Below, one piece after another: positions 1-12,879 of a stretch of 64,000 nt of DNA. The first letter of the stretch is position 1. The number at the start of each line of letters is the position of its first letter. Under the pieces are notes generated by a model. It made no database searches, was not told where the DNA came from, and was given only the letters and a program-made list of their open reading frames with translations. Both the position numbers and the translations under genes were made by a program. The stretch is taken from the NCBI RefSeq assembly GCF_040954835.1, contig NC_090700.1:19325501-19389500 (forward strand), in the 5' to 3' direction. This DNA comes from Lepisosteus oculatus (Eukaryota > Chordata > Actinopteri > Semionotiformes > Lepisosteidae).

Positions 1-3000
1 TGCATCTAGGACAGAGGGGATTAGGCACAATCTTGATCTCTTCCAGCTCGGTACGTGGAATACATCAAGTTACACCATCCAAATGATCACCCGATCCAGT
101 AACAAGGAGGTCAAAGGAAATTAAAGTTTCGATATTTCAAAATCTTTTCATTTTTGGTGGCGCAATATGTGCATCCCACCACACAGTTTCTGAAAGTTTT
201 AAATGTATTGCATCATACTCTTAATGAGCATTACTCTAGTTACATGACAGTCCATTTGTTAGACTTTACGTCTTATGCTATTGTGCAACTTTGAAAAGCT
301 TCTACAAATCATGTGCTTGGTATAAAATACATATCCATAAAACATTTGCTTAATGTTTTCCATAAAAATAACAGTAACTGCTATCTCTGTCCAACAGGCA
401 CAGTTCTCACATCCATTAATCCTGTACACCACACACTGCTAAATTGTCTGTCAGCATATTCATTACAGCACCAGAGGATAAATGTACCTATTGGTAAAAA
501 AGTAAGAAGCTCTTAGGGATATCTTGAACAAAGACTTTTAGTTCAGATTTCAAGAACCCTTTTGTTATCCTCACTTTTGTGCTACAGTGATGTTAACAAG
601 ATATCTGAGGTTCTAGAATCAAGGGAAAAAAGTACAAATAGAAAATGGACGTAATCTATACATGGAATTAATAATGCTACATGCTGTTTCAAATTAATAT
701 TCTAAGACTAAATATGAATAAATCTACATTGCTGTTAATATAAAAATTAATATGGGTGATTTCAAACTGGATTGAATATTGTATCTGCTTATGAAATATC
801 CATCATTGAAAATTAAGATTGTTTTCAACCCAAACATTTTATGAGGGGTAAACTCCATTGATGGTAAAAGAACTTGAATATGTTATTAAAAAAAATTTAA
901 GATGTTGCCAATAGTTGCTCACACATGATTAGGATACAACTCTTAAAGTAGCCAAAAGGCTATATACTAGTAATGGGTGTTTCTTTGGATGTCTGAACTC
1001 TGTAACACAGATGTCTTTATGTAGTAGAATGAAGGCGTTCAGAAAAGTAAAGATCTAAAATAGAACTCTCAGTCATTCTCTTTGGGAATGCAAGTAAGAC
1101 AGGCCCGATAAGCAAGATGTGTTGGGATTCCACCAAAAACTAGAACATTATAAAATGGACACATCAACTCCAACAATGAACAATTCCAATATGAACTGAA
1201 CACTGCATCTAAGTCTACCTCTCCAAGAGGGAGAGATATCTGGACTTTAACCCCAGCTGGAGATCACCTGTCAATACATGTCCAATCACCACTCATAGTG
1301 CATTCACTTAAAAGTCAAGCAACTGGGATTCTTTCTTTAGCACTTTGAGATCCTGGCAACTTTCCTGCTAAATAATCATGTTAGTGCAACCACTGCTGTC
1401 TTACCTGGAGCTGCAACTGACATAACTGAATGTAAACTGTCAGACTCACAGGGATTATTACATCAAAATTCTGCCTGAGACTACTAAAAAAAAAGTCTTG
1501 AGAAGAACTACTCAATGTTAATTTCACCCGATTATTGAAATAACACTGTTGAACTTTTGTTCAACTTTTGAACATCAACACACATTCAGTGTAACAGCCA
1601 GAAAGAAGGTCAAGCCGACTGTCTCATCATTTAAGTCTTGACTTGTGGATATTCCTGATTGTTGAATTTTTGCATACAACCTACGCTCAGTGTGACGCTT
1701 CTCCCTTTCTGTGCTACAGGGTCTTCCTCTGGCAGAGGTGCAGTGGACATGACCTGGATCCAAAATTTCTCTCCTTGTCAGAATGTTTAAAATCTCTGCA
1801 GAATGCCATGGTCAAACAATTCTAGATTGGATGAGTATACTGTAATTTCAGTATTCACATTATAATCCTCTACAATTAAGTATTGTACCACAAATGCGTT
1901 TGATAAAGATTAATTCACAACAATAATTAAATATTAACTTCTCTTTGAAGTGTAAGAATGTTGATGTGCTACAGTATGTGAGACATCATGAGACATGAAG
2001 TGAGCTGGCTACAATAACAAACATTATATTCAATGTATTTTTACTATCATACAACTTTTATACTTACAATGATACATGGATAAACAGGATGGATAAACAT
2101 GGATAAAAATTATACAGTACATGGATCAAGGCAGATCCATGTACTGTATAATTTCACTCTTCCAATGGTTTGTTTTGCACATTTTATTTTTGTATTAATA
2201 AAAATTCTGTATTGCACCCTTTGAATTCACAATATGTGTTGCCGTTCATTAAGGTTGATTAACTCCCATAAAGAGTATAAAAATAAGAGAGGCCTTCCAA
2301 GTAACTCAACCAGTAACTGCGGATAGAGCTTTATAATATGAGCTTTATATGAGCTTTATAATCATTGGTTCAAGACTGGGTCATCTTGTTTTTGTACTGT
2401 GACTGTGAAAGACCAAGTGACTGAGCATCACTGAGGGTAAGAATAGGTCATCTAGAGTTCTCTTAGAAACCTAGCATTTCCACCGCTTGGGGATTTGCAC
2501 AAAACTGTATTGTTTATTCACATAATCATGCAACTTTTTTGTTTCTACAGTATGTGTATGTACAGTATCTGTGAATAATGCAATGATATCATATACATAT
2601 ACTCTGCTGTTCATTGCTTTACAAAACACCCCTTCAGAACCCACTATTAATAAAGACTATGAAGCCTAGGCATTGTCAACAAGCCATATTTATTTTTTGC
2701 ATTTTTTATGTTTGTATTTTCAGTCAAATTATCAACATAAAATGTCAAATGTGTAGCACTATGTCAGCTATGCACACAAAAAACTGAAAACATTTGCAGG
2801 CAATATTTGAACAGAAACCCCAAGGAGTTAAAAGTAGACAGACACAGTAAAATGAAGCAGAAACACCTGTGAGTACAAAAGACCTCTGTTTTAATCATAA
2901 TGCGGATCTAAGGTGAATGACGGTTTTCTATAAAAGGTTGGTTTTCAAAGAATGTTTTGTGTAAGGAGGGAAGTTATCTTCTGAACATGTGTCACCTGGG

Positions 3001-3965
3001 AAATGCTGTCTACCAAGGCAAAAGGCGACTTGATTTTTGAAAGAAGATCACAAATGTCCATTCCCTACTGACTCCCTGTGGTCTTGCATATACCAATCAC
3101 TTTTAAAATCAAGCCCTGAGGCTCTACTGGCAGTAGGGATACTGAGATTCAGTGCTGGTGAAATATTTTCAAATCACAATTGGCCCCAATAAAACACAAT
3201 CCCCACTTACTTTCTTTTAAGAGGTATTTCCATATACTGTATATCTTGTGGTGGGAATGAACAGTGATTAAATTGGGCCTGCTGGGACTAATTTTGAAAG
3301 GTTGTATTTACTGTATAGACATGCGTAAAGTAATTTGGCAATTGTGCTTCAACTCTATTTTTACCTCTTACAGCTATATAAATGTGCAGGTATCATTGGA
3401 GAAGCAGCATTGTCTTTTGTCTCATTACAGGCTTCATGGACTAAATGCTAGAAACACAGTTAAAAAATACATCTAGAAAATAATTGGTAGTTTGATTCAA
3501 AACAAGGTCTGTTGTCAATTAAACGTTGTGAGTTTTAACACATATTGGCTATAAGCACTTTAAAACATACTTTTTTAAAAACAACAATGAAATAACATTT
3601 ACAGTACTTTCAGGAGATGGGAACAACACTGTAAAATGAATAATGAAGTATAATATTTAATCTGAGCAATCAGATTAACTGAAGCCCCTCAATATGGAAA
3701 CCATTAATAGCTGTGGACTCAGTAAGGTGAAAAGAGCACAAATGTAAACCCTAATGATTGTGAGATTGTTTATATTATTTCATGGTAAGTTTAATTGAAA
3801 GTGTTGAAAGTTTAATTGAAATTGAACAGATGTTTCTTCTCTAAAACATTTACTTCAAATGCACACTGTACAAAGACTCAGTTCACAGTCTGTTGCAAAT
3901 ATTTAAGTCCTATTTAACATTTATCCCCACTATTTGTTTACAAGTCTTTCTAAATAAGAAGATAG
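1..3965. other. Intergenic, no gene recognised
   Basis: AT-rich sequence with only short chance frames on both strands. The one clear structure is the inverted repeat at 2107-2154. I recognise no conserved exon or repeat family here. Confidence 0.6.
2107..2154. repeat. Perfect inverted repeat, 21-bp arms, 6-bp loop
   Basis: Arms at 2107-2127 and 2134-2154 are exact reverse complements, separated by AAGGCA. Transcribed RNA would form a long perfect hairpin. It could be a tiny MITE or a recent palindromic duplication; no target duplication is obvious. Confidence 0.85.
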
Positions 3966-5363
3966 TGTAGCGGCAAGGCTTATTAAAATACAGGAATTAA
4001 GCTTTCTGTTCCCTTGCCAGTCCCTCTCTCCTTCATCTCAGTGGTGCCTGATACAGAGAGGCCATTTTCATTTGGTTCACATCTAAGGCGTTTTTCTAGC
4101 TGATAGTGTCCTGATAAGGAGCAACTCCCAATGCTGATATTCTCCAGCAACTTTAATAAATGGTCATCTGGCACCTCAAAGTCTGGGAGATTCCAAGGGA
4201 AAGTGTTATTCAAAGTTGGTTTACAACCCTAAGGTCAGAGTGCATGGTTACTCATCATCAGCCAATCAGGAACTGGTAGGGCAGGTTAACCCCACGTGGG
4301 TCTCTGATGCCCATGAAACTTTCAACCAATGAACGACCTCGGTTCCTCCAGGTAAAAACAGGCAACACAGAGCGTCTGCAGAACAGTTACAAAGGGTAGA
4401 ACAGTTCCCAAGCGCAGAACATTCTCGCAGTGCGCCTGCTGGACATTCAGCCTCAGGGCTCCTCCTGAACATCCTCAGACAGCCCAGACCACCACGTAAT
4501 GGCCAGTGTGTCCGAGTGCCAGAACTTTCCTTTGTTCTAAAAGTCGAGAGCAGAGGTTGCCAGGGTGTAACCAAAGAATCCACCTGAGGTTAGCATCACC
4601 AGCAAGCCTCGTGAACAGGTCGGAACTGTGGACAGCTGAATCAGTATTCAGGACTAGCGCTTTATCAGGAACGAACCGGTCTTCTTCCTGACCTGCTGGA
4701 ACCCACAGTCACTTTTCTCCTGTGCACAAACTCGTTTCAGCCAACACTAACTAGCCGGTCTTCAGAGAGCATCAGCAATGCATCGCAGGAATTTCTCTCA
4801 AGCCACACCGAGCACTGCTTGGCACCAAGCCAGAGAGCGCCGATTGGACAGCAACAAGCCTTCCACTGTTTCTTTGTGTCTGCAGGAGATCTGAATCCAC
4901 ACAGATTGGATGAGTATTCAACTTTCTGCATTACCGCTCGAGAATTCAATTGTTACCTCAACCTGAGTTGATATCTATTTAATTCCTATGAGTGATGTAC
5001 TTGTTTTGATTATCTAGTGTAGAAGTTATAACCAAGTTAATTTACGAAATGGTCTAAATGAATGATATACTGAGCGTATGTCCCTCTTGATATTTGTAAC
5101 TCTTCGTGACTGAATGAATATACCTGTTGTATTCTGCTAACCCTCACGATAAGATCTGTTATGTTTATATGCACATTTTATGTATTAATAAATGTATTTT
5201 CGTGTATTAGTACCCATGTGTCTGCGTTGTTTGAGTTGTCCCGCAAGGTTGGATTCTAATAGCCATCAGAAGAATCATTTTGTGACTTACTGCCACAATT
5301 AATAATTGTCCCAGTTAAGCACAAACCCCTACATTTACTGGTGTCTCGTGAGAGGATACTACA
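3966..5363 (+). mobile_element. Solo LTR, 1.4-kb family, copy A
   Basis: A 1398-bp unit starting TGTAGCGGCA and ending ACTACA, with TGTAG/CTACA terminal inverted repeats, flanked by the 4-bp direct repeat ATAG (3962-3965 and 5364-5367). A second copy at 13525-14931 shares sequence throughout but has a different target duplication, so each is an independent insertion. AATAAA at 5187-5192 fits the R-region polyadenylation signal and sets the orientation. No internal genes are attached, as expected after LTR-LTR recombination. A 4-bp duplication fits gamma-like endogenous retroviruses or some Gypsy elements; I cannot assign the class. Confidence 0.85.
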
Positions 5364-5367
5364 ATAG

Positions 5368-6645
5368 TATAGCATCATCACAATACAGGAGCTCATTGAC
5401 TGACATAATTTTGCTCTTGTCTGGAGTCTGAGTCAAATGAAGGTAAATAATTTGTCTTTCATTTGGTAAATTACTTTCTTTCTAGCTGGAAGCTTGTGTG
5501 GGGGTGTTGAGGCAATGCCACAGCCTCAACATAATTCTTGTCTTCACATCAGATAGAGCTTGTGATTGATCCATTACAGAAAATTATTGCTTATCTATAA
5601 GTGTAGAGGAGTTTATTGTCATATGCACATGTACAGCACATTGGAATTCTTATTTGCATTGCCATGACTTATGTGACAAAAACTAACACATTTCTGGAAT
5701 CTTTGGTCATCTCAGTTAATGGAGTCAAAAGCTTCTGTGAGATGGCAGCAGGAGCTATTGCCTTGAATTTCTAGTTTGTGATCATCAGCCACCAAGTTCT
5801 ACAGTAGAGCAAACCTATTCAGTGATAATCTATAGATGTTACCTGGTACCACCTCCTCTTGTCAGTTCCTCTGTGTTGGCCAGTGTTTCCTAGTTCCTTC
5901 ATCTTAAAATGTCATTTCAGTTCCCGTAGTTTCACCTCCAATGCATTTACTCTTACAAGGAGGAATTTGATTTTATAGTGGGTTTCTTAGATGTTATCAA
6001 AACCAATTCAAGTGTCACTTCAAAGGCACTGATCGCGATACCCTTGAGAGTACCCTAAACATTTCTGGCACTTTCCCACTCTTTTTGGTTGGAGCTCATT
6101 AATCTTTCATTTCAACACAATTGGAAGAGGTCTTGCTTGATTGGGTCCTTGAATTCCTTCAATGTTGAATTGCTGTCTGCATTGCTTCTGCTGAAACTGC
6201 CTGATATTTGGTGATTGGTCTCATAATTGTTCCTACTATGGAATGAACAATGACACACAATAGGACAGTCAATCAAAAGTAAATATGAGTTGTTACGCAG
6301 CCTTTTACTGGTTTTACTGGTGGAATAGGGTGTAATGATGGTAAAGTCTTTTTCCATGCATTTGGGCAGGAGCAGGATACCAGTAGAGGTTATCTTTCGT
6401 TGGCAAGACATCTGTGTTTATGATGTATGGCAATGATGTAACACTGTAGAATATTTTTTTTCTCTGGAATACCTTCTGATTTTGTTTTTCAAAACCAATA
6501 CCAGCTCTTGACATTTGAACATTGACAGATCTTTATGTGATAAGCATTAATGAACATATGACAGAATAGCAATAAGGAGTGTAACATTCTTGTGAATTTA
6601 TGCACTGCAAAATGCCTAAGTCCTTCTGTCTATGTTTACTGTATT
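5368..6645. other. Intergenic, with a short LINE 3' tail
   Basis: No gene seen. At about 5611-5668 a short stretch (TTTATTGTCATATGCAC and following) resembles, in reverse, the 3' end of the L2-like LINE at 16.1 kb. The rest is unrecognised. Confidence 0.5.
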
Positions 6646-6647
6646 TA

Positions 6648-6860
6648 CAGTGCCTTGCGAAAGTATTCGGCCCCCTTGAACTTTTCAACCTTTTGCCACA
6701 TTTCAGGCTTCAAACATAAAGATATAAATTTTTTATTTTATGTGAAGAATCACCAACAAGTGGGACACAATTGTGAAGTGGAACGAAATCTATTGGATTT
6801 TTGAAACTTTTTTAACTAATAAAAAAATGAAAAGTGGGGCGAGCAAAATTATTCGGCCCC
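6648..6860 (+). repeat. Left terminal inverted repeat of the Tc1 element
   Basis: 213 bp, near-identical to the reverse complement of 8065-8277. Tc1 transposase binds within such repeats and cuts at the TA borders. Confidence 0.95.
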
Positions 6861-7038
6861 TTTACTTTCAGTGCAGCAAACTCACTCCAGAAGTTCAGCG
6901 AGGATCTCTGAATGATCCAATGTTGTCCTAAATGACTGATGGTGATAAATAGAATCCACCTGTGTGTAATCAAGTCTCTGTATAAATGCACCTGCTCTGT
7001 GATAGTCTCAAGGTTCTGTTGAAAGCGCAGAGAGCATC

Positions 7039-8058
7039 ATGAAGACCAAGGAACACACCAGGCAGGTCCGTAATACTGTTGTGGAGAAGTTTAAAGCCGG
7101 ATTTGGATACAAAAAGATTTCCCAAGCTTCAAACATCCCAAGGAGCACTGTGCAAGCGATCATCTTGAAATGGAGGGAGTATCAGACCACTGCAAATCTA
7201 CCAAGACCTGGCCGTCCCTCTAAACTTTCAGCTCAGACAAGGAGAAGACTGATCAGAGATGCAGCCAAGAGGCCCATGATCACTCTGGATGAACTGCAGA
7301 GAACTACAGCTGAGGTGGGAGAGTCTGTCCATAGGACAACAATCAGTCTTACACTGCACAAATCTGGCCTTTATGGAAGAGTGGCAAGAAGAAAGCCATT
7401 TCTCAAAGATATCCATAAAAAGTCTCGTCTAACGTTTGCCACAAGCCACCTGGGAGACACCCCAAACATGTGGAAGAAGGTGCTCTGGTCAGATGAAACC
7501 AAAATCGAACTTTTTGGCCACAATGCAAAACGATATGTTTGGCGTAAAAGCAACACAGCTCATCACCCTCAACACACCATCCCCACTGTCAAACATGGTG
7601 GTGGCAGCATCATGGTTTGGGCCTGCTTTTCTTCAGCAGGGACAGGGAAGATGGTTAAAATTGAGGGGAAGATGGATGCAGCCAAATACAGGACCATTCT
7701 GGATGAAAACCTGTTGGAGTCTGCAAAAGACCTGAAACTGGGACGGAGATTTATCTTCCAACAAGACAATGATCCCAAACATACAGCAAAATCTACAAAG
7801 GAATGGTTCACAAATAAACGTATCCAGGTGTTTGAATGGCCAAGTCAAAGTCCAGACCTGAATCCAATCGAGAATCTGTGGAAAGAGCTGAAAACTGCTG
7901 TTCACAAACGCTCTCCATCCAACCTCACTGAGCTCGAGCTGTTTTGCAAGGAAGAATGGGCAAGAATTTCAGTCTCTCGATGTGCAAAACTGATAGAGAC
8001 ATACCCCAAGCGACTTGCAGCTGTAATCGCAGCAAAAGGTGGCTCTACAAAGTATTAA
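7039..8058 (+). CDS. Tc1-family transposase, full length
   Basis: A 339-residue cut-and-paste transposase, the usual Tc1 length. The N-terminal paired-like helix-turn-helix DNA-binding region spans about 1-115, with the linker motif PRPGRPSKL at 55-63. The DDE domain carries Asp152 (WSDET), Asp243 (QQDND) and Glu278 (PIENLW); the last two are 34 residues apart, giving the DD34E signature of Tc1. A glycine-rich GGGS motif lies at 187-190. No stop or frameshift is present and the ORF sits between the two inverted repeats, so it may be active. Selfish-element gene, not a host gene. Confidence 0.96.
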   Translation: MKTKEHTRQVRNTVVEKFKAGFGYKKISQASNIPRSTVQAIILKWREYQTTANLPRPGRPSKLSAQTRRRLIRDAAKRPMITLDELQRTTAEVGESVHRTTISLTLHKSGLYGRVARRKPFLKDIHKKSRLTFATSHLGDTPNMWKKVLWSDETKIELFGHNAKRYVWRKSNTAHHPQHTIPTVKHGGGSIMVWACFSSAGTGKMVKIEGKMDAAKYRTILDENLLESAKDLKLGRRFIFQQDNDPKHTAKSTKEWFTNKRIQVFEWPSQSPDLNPIENLWKELKTAVHKRSPSNLTELELFCKEEWARISVSRCAKLIETYPKRLAAVIAAKGGSTKY

Positions 8059-8064
8059 CGCAAG

Positions 8065-8277
8065 GGGGCCGAATAATTTTGCACGCCCCACTTTTCATTT
8101 TTTTATTAGTTAAAAAAGTTTCAAAAATCCAATAGATTTCGTTCCACTTCACAATTGTGTCCCACTTGTTGGTGATTCTTCACATAAAATAAAAAATTTA
8201 TATCTTTATGTTTGAAGCCTGAAATGTGGCAAAAGGTTGAAAAGTTCAAGGGGGCCGAATACTTTCGCAAGGCACTG
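8065..8277 (-). repeat. Right terminal inverted repeat of the Tc1 element
   Basis: Partner of the left repeat, starting seven bases after the transposase stop codon. Confidence 0.95.
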
Positions 8278-8279
8278 TA

Positions 8280-9431
8280 GGCCAAGCTGCAACCTGGAGC
8301 AAAACATAACATGTTGAGATATATAAACCTATTAAATTTATAATTTCTATGTGTAGCAAGAGGACAAGATTCCTTTTGCTCTTTTAGATCTTCATTAATG
8401 GCACTTTACTATCAGCAAATGGTTTCATGATCTTTAATTATACTGTACTTAGCAGCAGGTCATATTCATTTTTGTTGGTAAGTCTTATGTCACCTTGTTA
8501 ACCTCTTTCGCCTGGATGCTATACAGGGAGATTTGATACACTGAGATTAGTTTATTGCTGTACTTTTCATTCATGATATTGGGACTGGCTGATGAATTTG
8601 GTTATTTCTCCCATTAAAATTCTGCCTTTCTTTTGGTTCAGAGGCAACACGTAGTGATACTACTGAATTGGGTGTTTTACTGTACATGTGCTCTGTACAT
8701 CAAAGGCAAAACCCTTACAGTAAATGCTTGCTCCTCCCATGCCACCCCTGCACTGCACCCTCTTTACAGGCAATGTATTTCATATTAAACCTCACCTTGG
8801 TCTTGGTCTGCATTTGCAGCTCTCTTCATCTCTCTGCTCCCTTGTTTCCCTTGTTTCCTCATCTGCTGGTTGTAGAGTTTTTCTACTTTGCACTCTCCTG
8901 CTTCTTTCTGCTCTTTCTCTTCTCTGTCAACCTTGGGACTGAACCAGACACCTACAGTGCTGTAGCAGGACTGCAACATCTTTGAGTTTTTTCGAGTACC
9001 TCATTAAGAACCAACTGTGATTTACCTCAGAATTACAATAAGTCCTTTACGTTGGGTCAGTTATTTAATTTAGTTCGTTTAATTACTGCAGTTCTTTTTG
9101 ATGATCACACTCTCCATTATGGCACTGTATTGAGTTTACAGGATTGTTTCAGATTATTTGGATGAACAAATAATTTAAATGTAATTATTTATATTATTAA
9201 TTAATTATAATAATATGTTTGTAGCAGTAGTAGTCAAAACTATTCACCATGGCTCAAGCAAATACTATCCACTTATGATTTATCATGCGATGCCAAACCC
9301 TTCTTCCGTTAAGGACAGCATTGCTGCCACAATGTAATGTTATAGTAGAAATATATTGCTGACTCAGTGATACAATACTGCACAAGTTTAATTTGCTTTT
9401 AATGCATGTCACTCTGCATGAATGTATAATA
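8280..9431. other. Intergenic, no gene recognised
   Basis: A T/C-rich stretch at about 8700-8950 gives chance open frames rich in Leu and Ser on the plus strand, with no family resemblance. Nothing else is recognised. Confidence 0.5.
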
Positions 9432-9433
9432 TA

Positions 9434-10461
9434 CAGTGAAAAAGTATTTGCCCTGATTTCTGATTTCCTCTATTATTGCAGATTTTTTAGACTGAATATT
9501 TTCAACCAAAATCTGATATTAGATAAAGGGAACCTGAGTGAACAAATAACATTGTTTTTGCTTATTTCATGTATTTAATGAACAAAGGTATCCAACACCA
9601 GCTGGCACTGTGTGAAAAAGTAATCAACCCAATTAAAGGGATAATTTAGAGTCAGCTGATTTAATACAGTCAGCTTGATTATAGCCCTGTTCAATATAAA
9701 CCTCACTTTTCTTTACCCTTACCATCAGAGTCAAGATACGAGCACACAGATTCAATAAGCGCATTATGCCACGATCAAAGGACATTCCTAAAGAGATCTG
9801 AAGAAAGTTATTGATATCTATCAATGTGGAAAGGGTCTGGGACTCCACTGAACCACACTGAGAGCTATAATCTCCAAATGGAGAACACTTGGAACAGTAG
9901 TAAATTGAAGGAACCATAAATTCTGCTCTGTATCAGGAAATTCTTAAGTAGAATGTCCGGTCATCCATCCATGAGCTGAAGCTGAAGCGTAGTTGGATCA
10001 TGCAGCAAGATAATGATCCAAAACACAATAGCAAGCCCACATCAGAATGGCTGAAAAGAAGTAAAATGAATGTTTTGGAGTGGCCTAGTCAAAGTCCAGA
10101 CCTAAACCCAATAGAGATGCTGTGACAGGACCTGAAATGAGCAGTTTATGCTCGAAGACCTACCAATGTTTCTGAATGAAAGCAGTTCTGCGAGGAAGAG
10201 TGGGCTTAAATGCCTCCACAGTGATGTGAAAGAATTATAGGAAGCATTGGGTTGCAGTTATTGCAGCTAAAGGTGGCACAACCAGTTATTAAGTGTAAGG
10301 GGGCAATTAATTTTTCACACTGGGGAATTAATAATAAAAAAGGGTTATTTGTTCACTCAGGTTACCTTTATCGAATACTAGATTTTGTCTAAAGATCTGA
10401 AAACATCCAGTGTGGCAAATATGCAATAATAAAGGAAATCAGGCACTTTTTCTCGGCACTG
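9434..10461 (+). mobile_element. Decayed, internally deleted Tc1-like element
   Basis: Starts CAGTGAAAAAGTATTTG and ends GGCACTG with TA on both sides (9432-9433, 10462-10463). The inverted repeats are diverged. Transposase remnants include an N-terminal piece near 9720-9900 and a C-terminal piece near 9990-10290 that still reads QQDNDPKH and [12 protein letters not shown], but the middle, including the first catalytic Asp, is deleted and frames are broken. Different family from the element at 6648. Non-autonomous. Confidence 0.9.
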
Positions 10462-10484
10462 TATACAATTTGGTGAATGTGGTT

Positions 10485-10606
10485 GCCTTGCTATGGACAC
10501 ACATCCCACCCAGGGATGCCTTGTGCCCATTGTGGGTCAGTTTAAGCTCCACCTCACCATGACACTATATTGGAGTAAGGTGTTATTGAGAGTGGATGAA
10601 AGGATG
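10485..10606 (+). repeat. SINE 3'-end fragment
   Basis: Contains degenerate versions of the ACCCTGCCTTGCGCCC...GGCTCC...GCGACCCT...GGATGAA 3' end seen in full at 38.3-38.6 kb. The element body is missing and the fragment directly follows the Tc1 relic. Confidence 0.5.
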
Positions 10607-12874
10607 ATTCTCTAGAGAAGCAAAATTCCAGTTTTCTGTGCAGTACATGTGTCCTGTTTTGCTTGGGCTTAAAAGACAGAAATCACAAGTACAGTCATAG
10701 CAAAGAAAGAGAGAATATTGATTTTGTCAGTTCGTGGGTGAAGACCACTTTAAATTTACATTTCTTTTGGGAGCAACTAGCTAGTTTTAAACTGCCTGCA
10801 AAAATTGTTCATCCACATGTCTCCTGCTGTTCAAAGTTATAGTGGACTCAGAAATTGGCTCCACAGTGTAAAATCCTGCAGTCTCCTTAGCTCTTTTAAA
10901 AGGATTTGAAAAATGGTATTTCCAGCAACTTTCTACATTACTCTCTTGCCTTTTCATCTTGTGACAGCTCTGACCTTGTTAGAATGTGAAACTAAGATGT
11001 CTTCTTTGAAGTCACGCAGCATTGAAGGCTTATTGCGCTTTTATTCGCTTCAGCCTTGAAAAAAAGTTCAACACCCATTGAGCCCATCATTGCCAGCATT
11101 TGAATTGTGCTCATCTAGCAAACCTAGACAAATATGTGGTTTCTTTCAGATTATGGTTTAAATAATTCAACTGATTCCCTTTGTGACTTTGCGTGACTAC
11201 ACTATCCTAGAGTAAAACCTTTTAACTGTTAAGACTCTTTATTAATTACTTATGATCCCGATTTGAATATACAGTATGTGGAGGTATCAAGTGCTAGAAT
11301 ATAATTCGAGACACCAAAGGGAAATATAGAATATTAACATTCAATTACATGACAAATATTATTTTCACATTGAAATGTAATGGTTTGAACTTTGCTCATA
11401 AATATTGAGCAAATACTGTGTTAGTGATTGGAAAAAGTGTGTCACGGTTTGTGTCTTTTTGTGGCTCATTGGCAACTATACATACAGTAGTATTAGTTCT
11501 GTGATTGCATTGCTGGTTTCTAGTATTAGGATGTTCTTCATTGTTGTTTTCCAGTTTTAGGATGTTTTCCAGTATTAGCTGTTATGTAATTTCTTGGTCT
11601 ATTTTTTTTTTCTTTCTAGGGCTTTCAAAAATTATGTAATGTGTTATATAAGCTCTCTCCCCCAGACTTTAATTCTAGGAATTTCTCATTTCTCCATCCA
11701 TAAAAAAGAGTTATTTAACTGCAAGAAACTACTATTTATAATGTACATCATATGAATGGAGTAGCAGTCTAAAGTTATCAAACATCATTTTGAAATCACA
11801 TTCTATGAGCAACAGTTTCTTGTAAAAGAAAGTAAATGCTGGAAGTAAAATAAAATAGGAACTTATACTGTAGTTAGCTAGTAAGAGATAATATCACTGC
11901 AAAAGACTACAGAAGTCAAGGTTCATAATGTGAATATTTAACCATATATTTTTCAAAGAACGACCTAAACTAAGATGAGCCCATTCTGAAACAATCTCAG
12001 TTGCTAGGCAACATTGGAACACCTATACTTCTGCTGTTGCTGATCTATCTATCTGTGCCCTGCACTGTGCTTAATACTGCTGCTTACTGTGGCTTGTCTA
12101 TATACACTCTCTCTGTAGGTACCATAAAGTCCACTTCTCACATCCAGCCTGTTATCTCTTTCTGAACATCTGTTACCTTTGCTATTTGCCGAGTTCTGTC
12201 CCTCTCAATCCCCCTGCTGCTCTCAGTAATATAAAGATTTTCTTTTCCAGCAACACCCCATTTCATTTTCCAATATTTTACCCAGGCACATTCTACACAA
12301 GACAATCATGTTCCTAGCTCATAGGAAGTGCCAGATTTTATCACAGTAGCCAAGAAAAAATCGTAAGTGGTAAATACTCAAACAAGGAGCCTGCACAAAT
12401 GCCAGGAAATACAAAATGTTTAAAGAAAGAACAAATACGAGTATGCAAATACTGTAAATATATTACACAATAGATATTTGTAACTTCCTGGGTAGATACT
12501 GTAAAATACATACAGGTACATATACAAAGTAAAAAAATGCACAGCATCTTGAGCCACTATGTCCTGAAGTAAGATCTTGTATAAATCATAGGAAGAAACA
12601 AAAGAAGAATGACTTTCACCTCTGTCCATCCTGGAAATAAACTACATTAAATGTGAAATTCATCCTCGCAAGTACAGTATAAGAGGTGATATTTCAGAAA
12701 AGAAATTGAATCTTGTGTTGATCCCACCCCCAAACTAAGAAATTACAACCAGCATTTCTTTTTGTTTAAGTATTTCACATCATTTTGAGAAGCAGAAAGT
12801 TAAAATTAGTTAAGCAGGGAATTGAGGCTTACATACTGTATAAAGTATAAAATCCAAAGAAATATATTTCTTTT
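10607..12874. other. Intergenic, no gene recognised
   Basis: AT-rich sequence with only short chance frames. No repeat family or exon recognised. Confidence 0.5.
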
Positions 12875-12879
12875 TTTTC

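Larger units (their letters stand above)
6648..8277 (+). mobile_element. Intact Tc1-like DNA transposon
   Basis: A 1630-bp element starting CAGTGCCTTGCGAAAG and ending with its reverse complement, flanked by TA duplications (6646-6647, 8278-8279). Terminal inverted repeats run 6648-6860 and 8065-8277, 213 bp each, and I saw only one mismatch between them (at the GGGGCGA/TGC position). It encodes an uninterrupted 339-residue transposase. Such clean repeats imply recent insertion. Elements with this end sequence are widespread in fishes and lampreys and are known for horizontal transfer. Confidence 0.97.

Noticed and set aside
4266..4949. Several 60-105 codon frames at 4.3-4.9 kb and the matching ones at 13.9-14.3 kb
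   Set aside because: They lie within the two solo LTRs and are not retroviral protein sequence; they reflect GC-rich LTR DNA.
7228..7905. Several minus-strand and shifted open frames inside the Tc1 element
   Set aside because: They overlap the transposase in other frames and show no domain; they are shadows of the coding sequence.
8668..8985. Plus-strand 105-codon frame with Leu- and Phe-rich, membrane-like sequence
   Set aside because: It comes from a C/T-rich tract, has no recognisable family, no splice context and a competing frame of the same kind.
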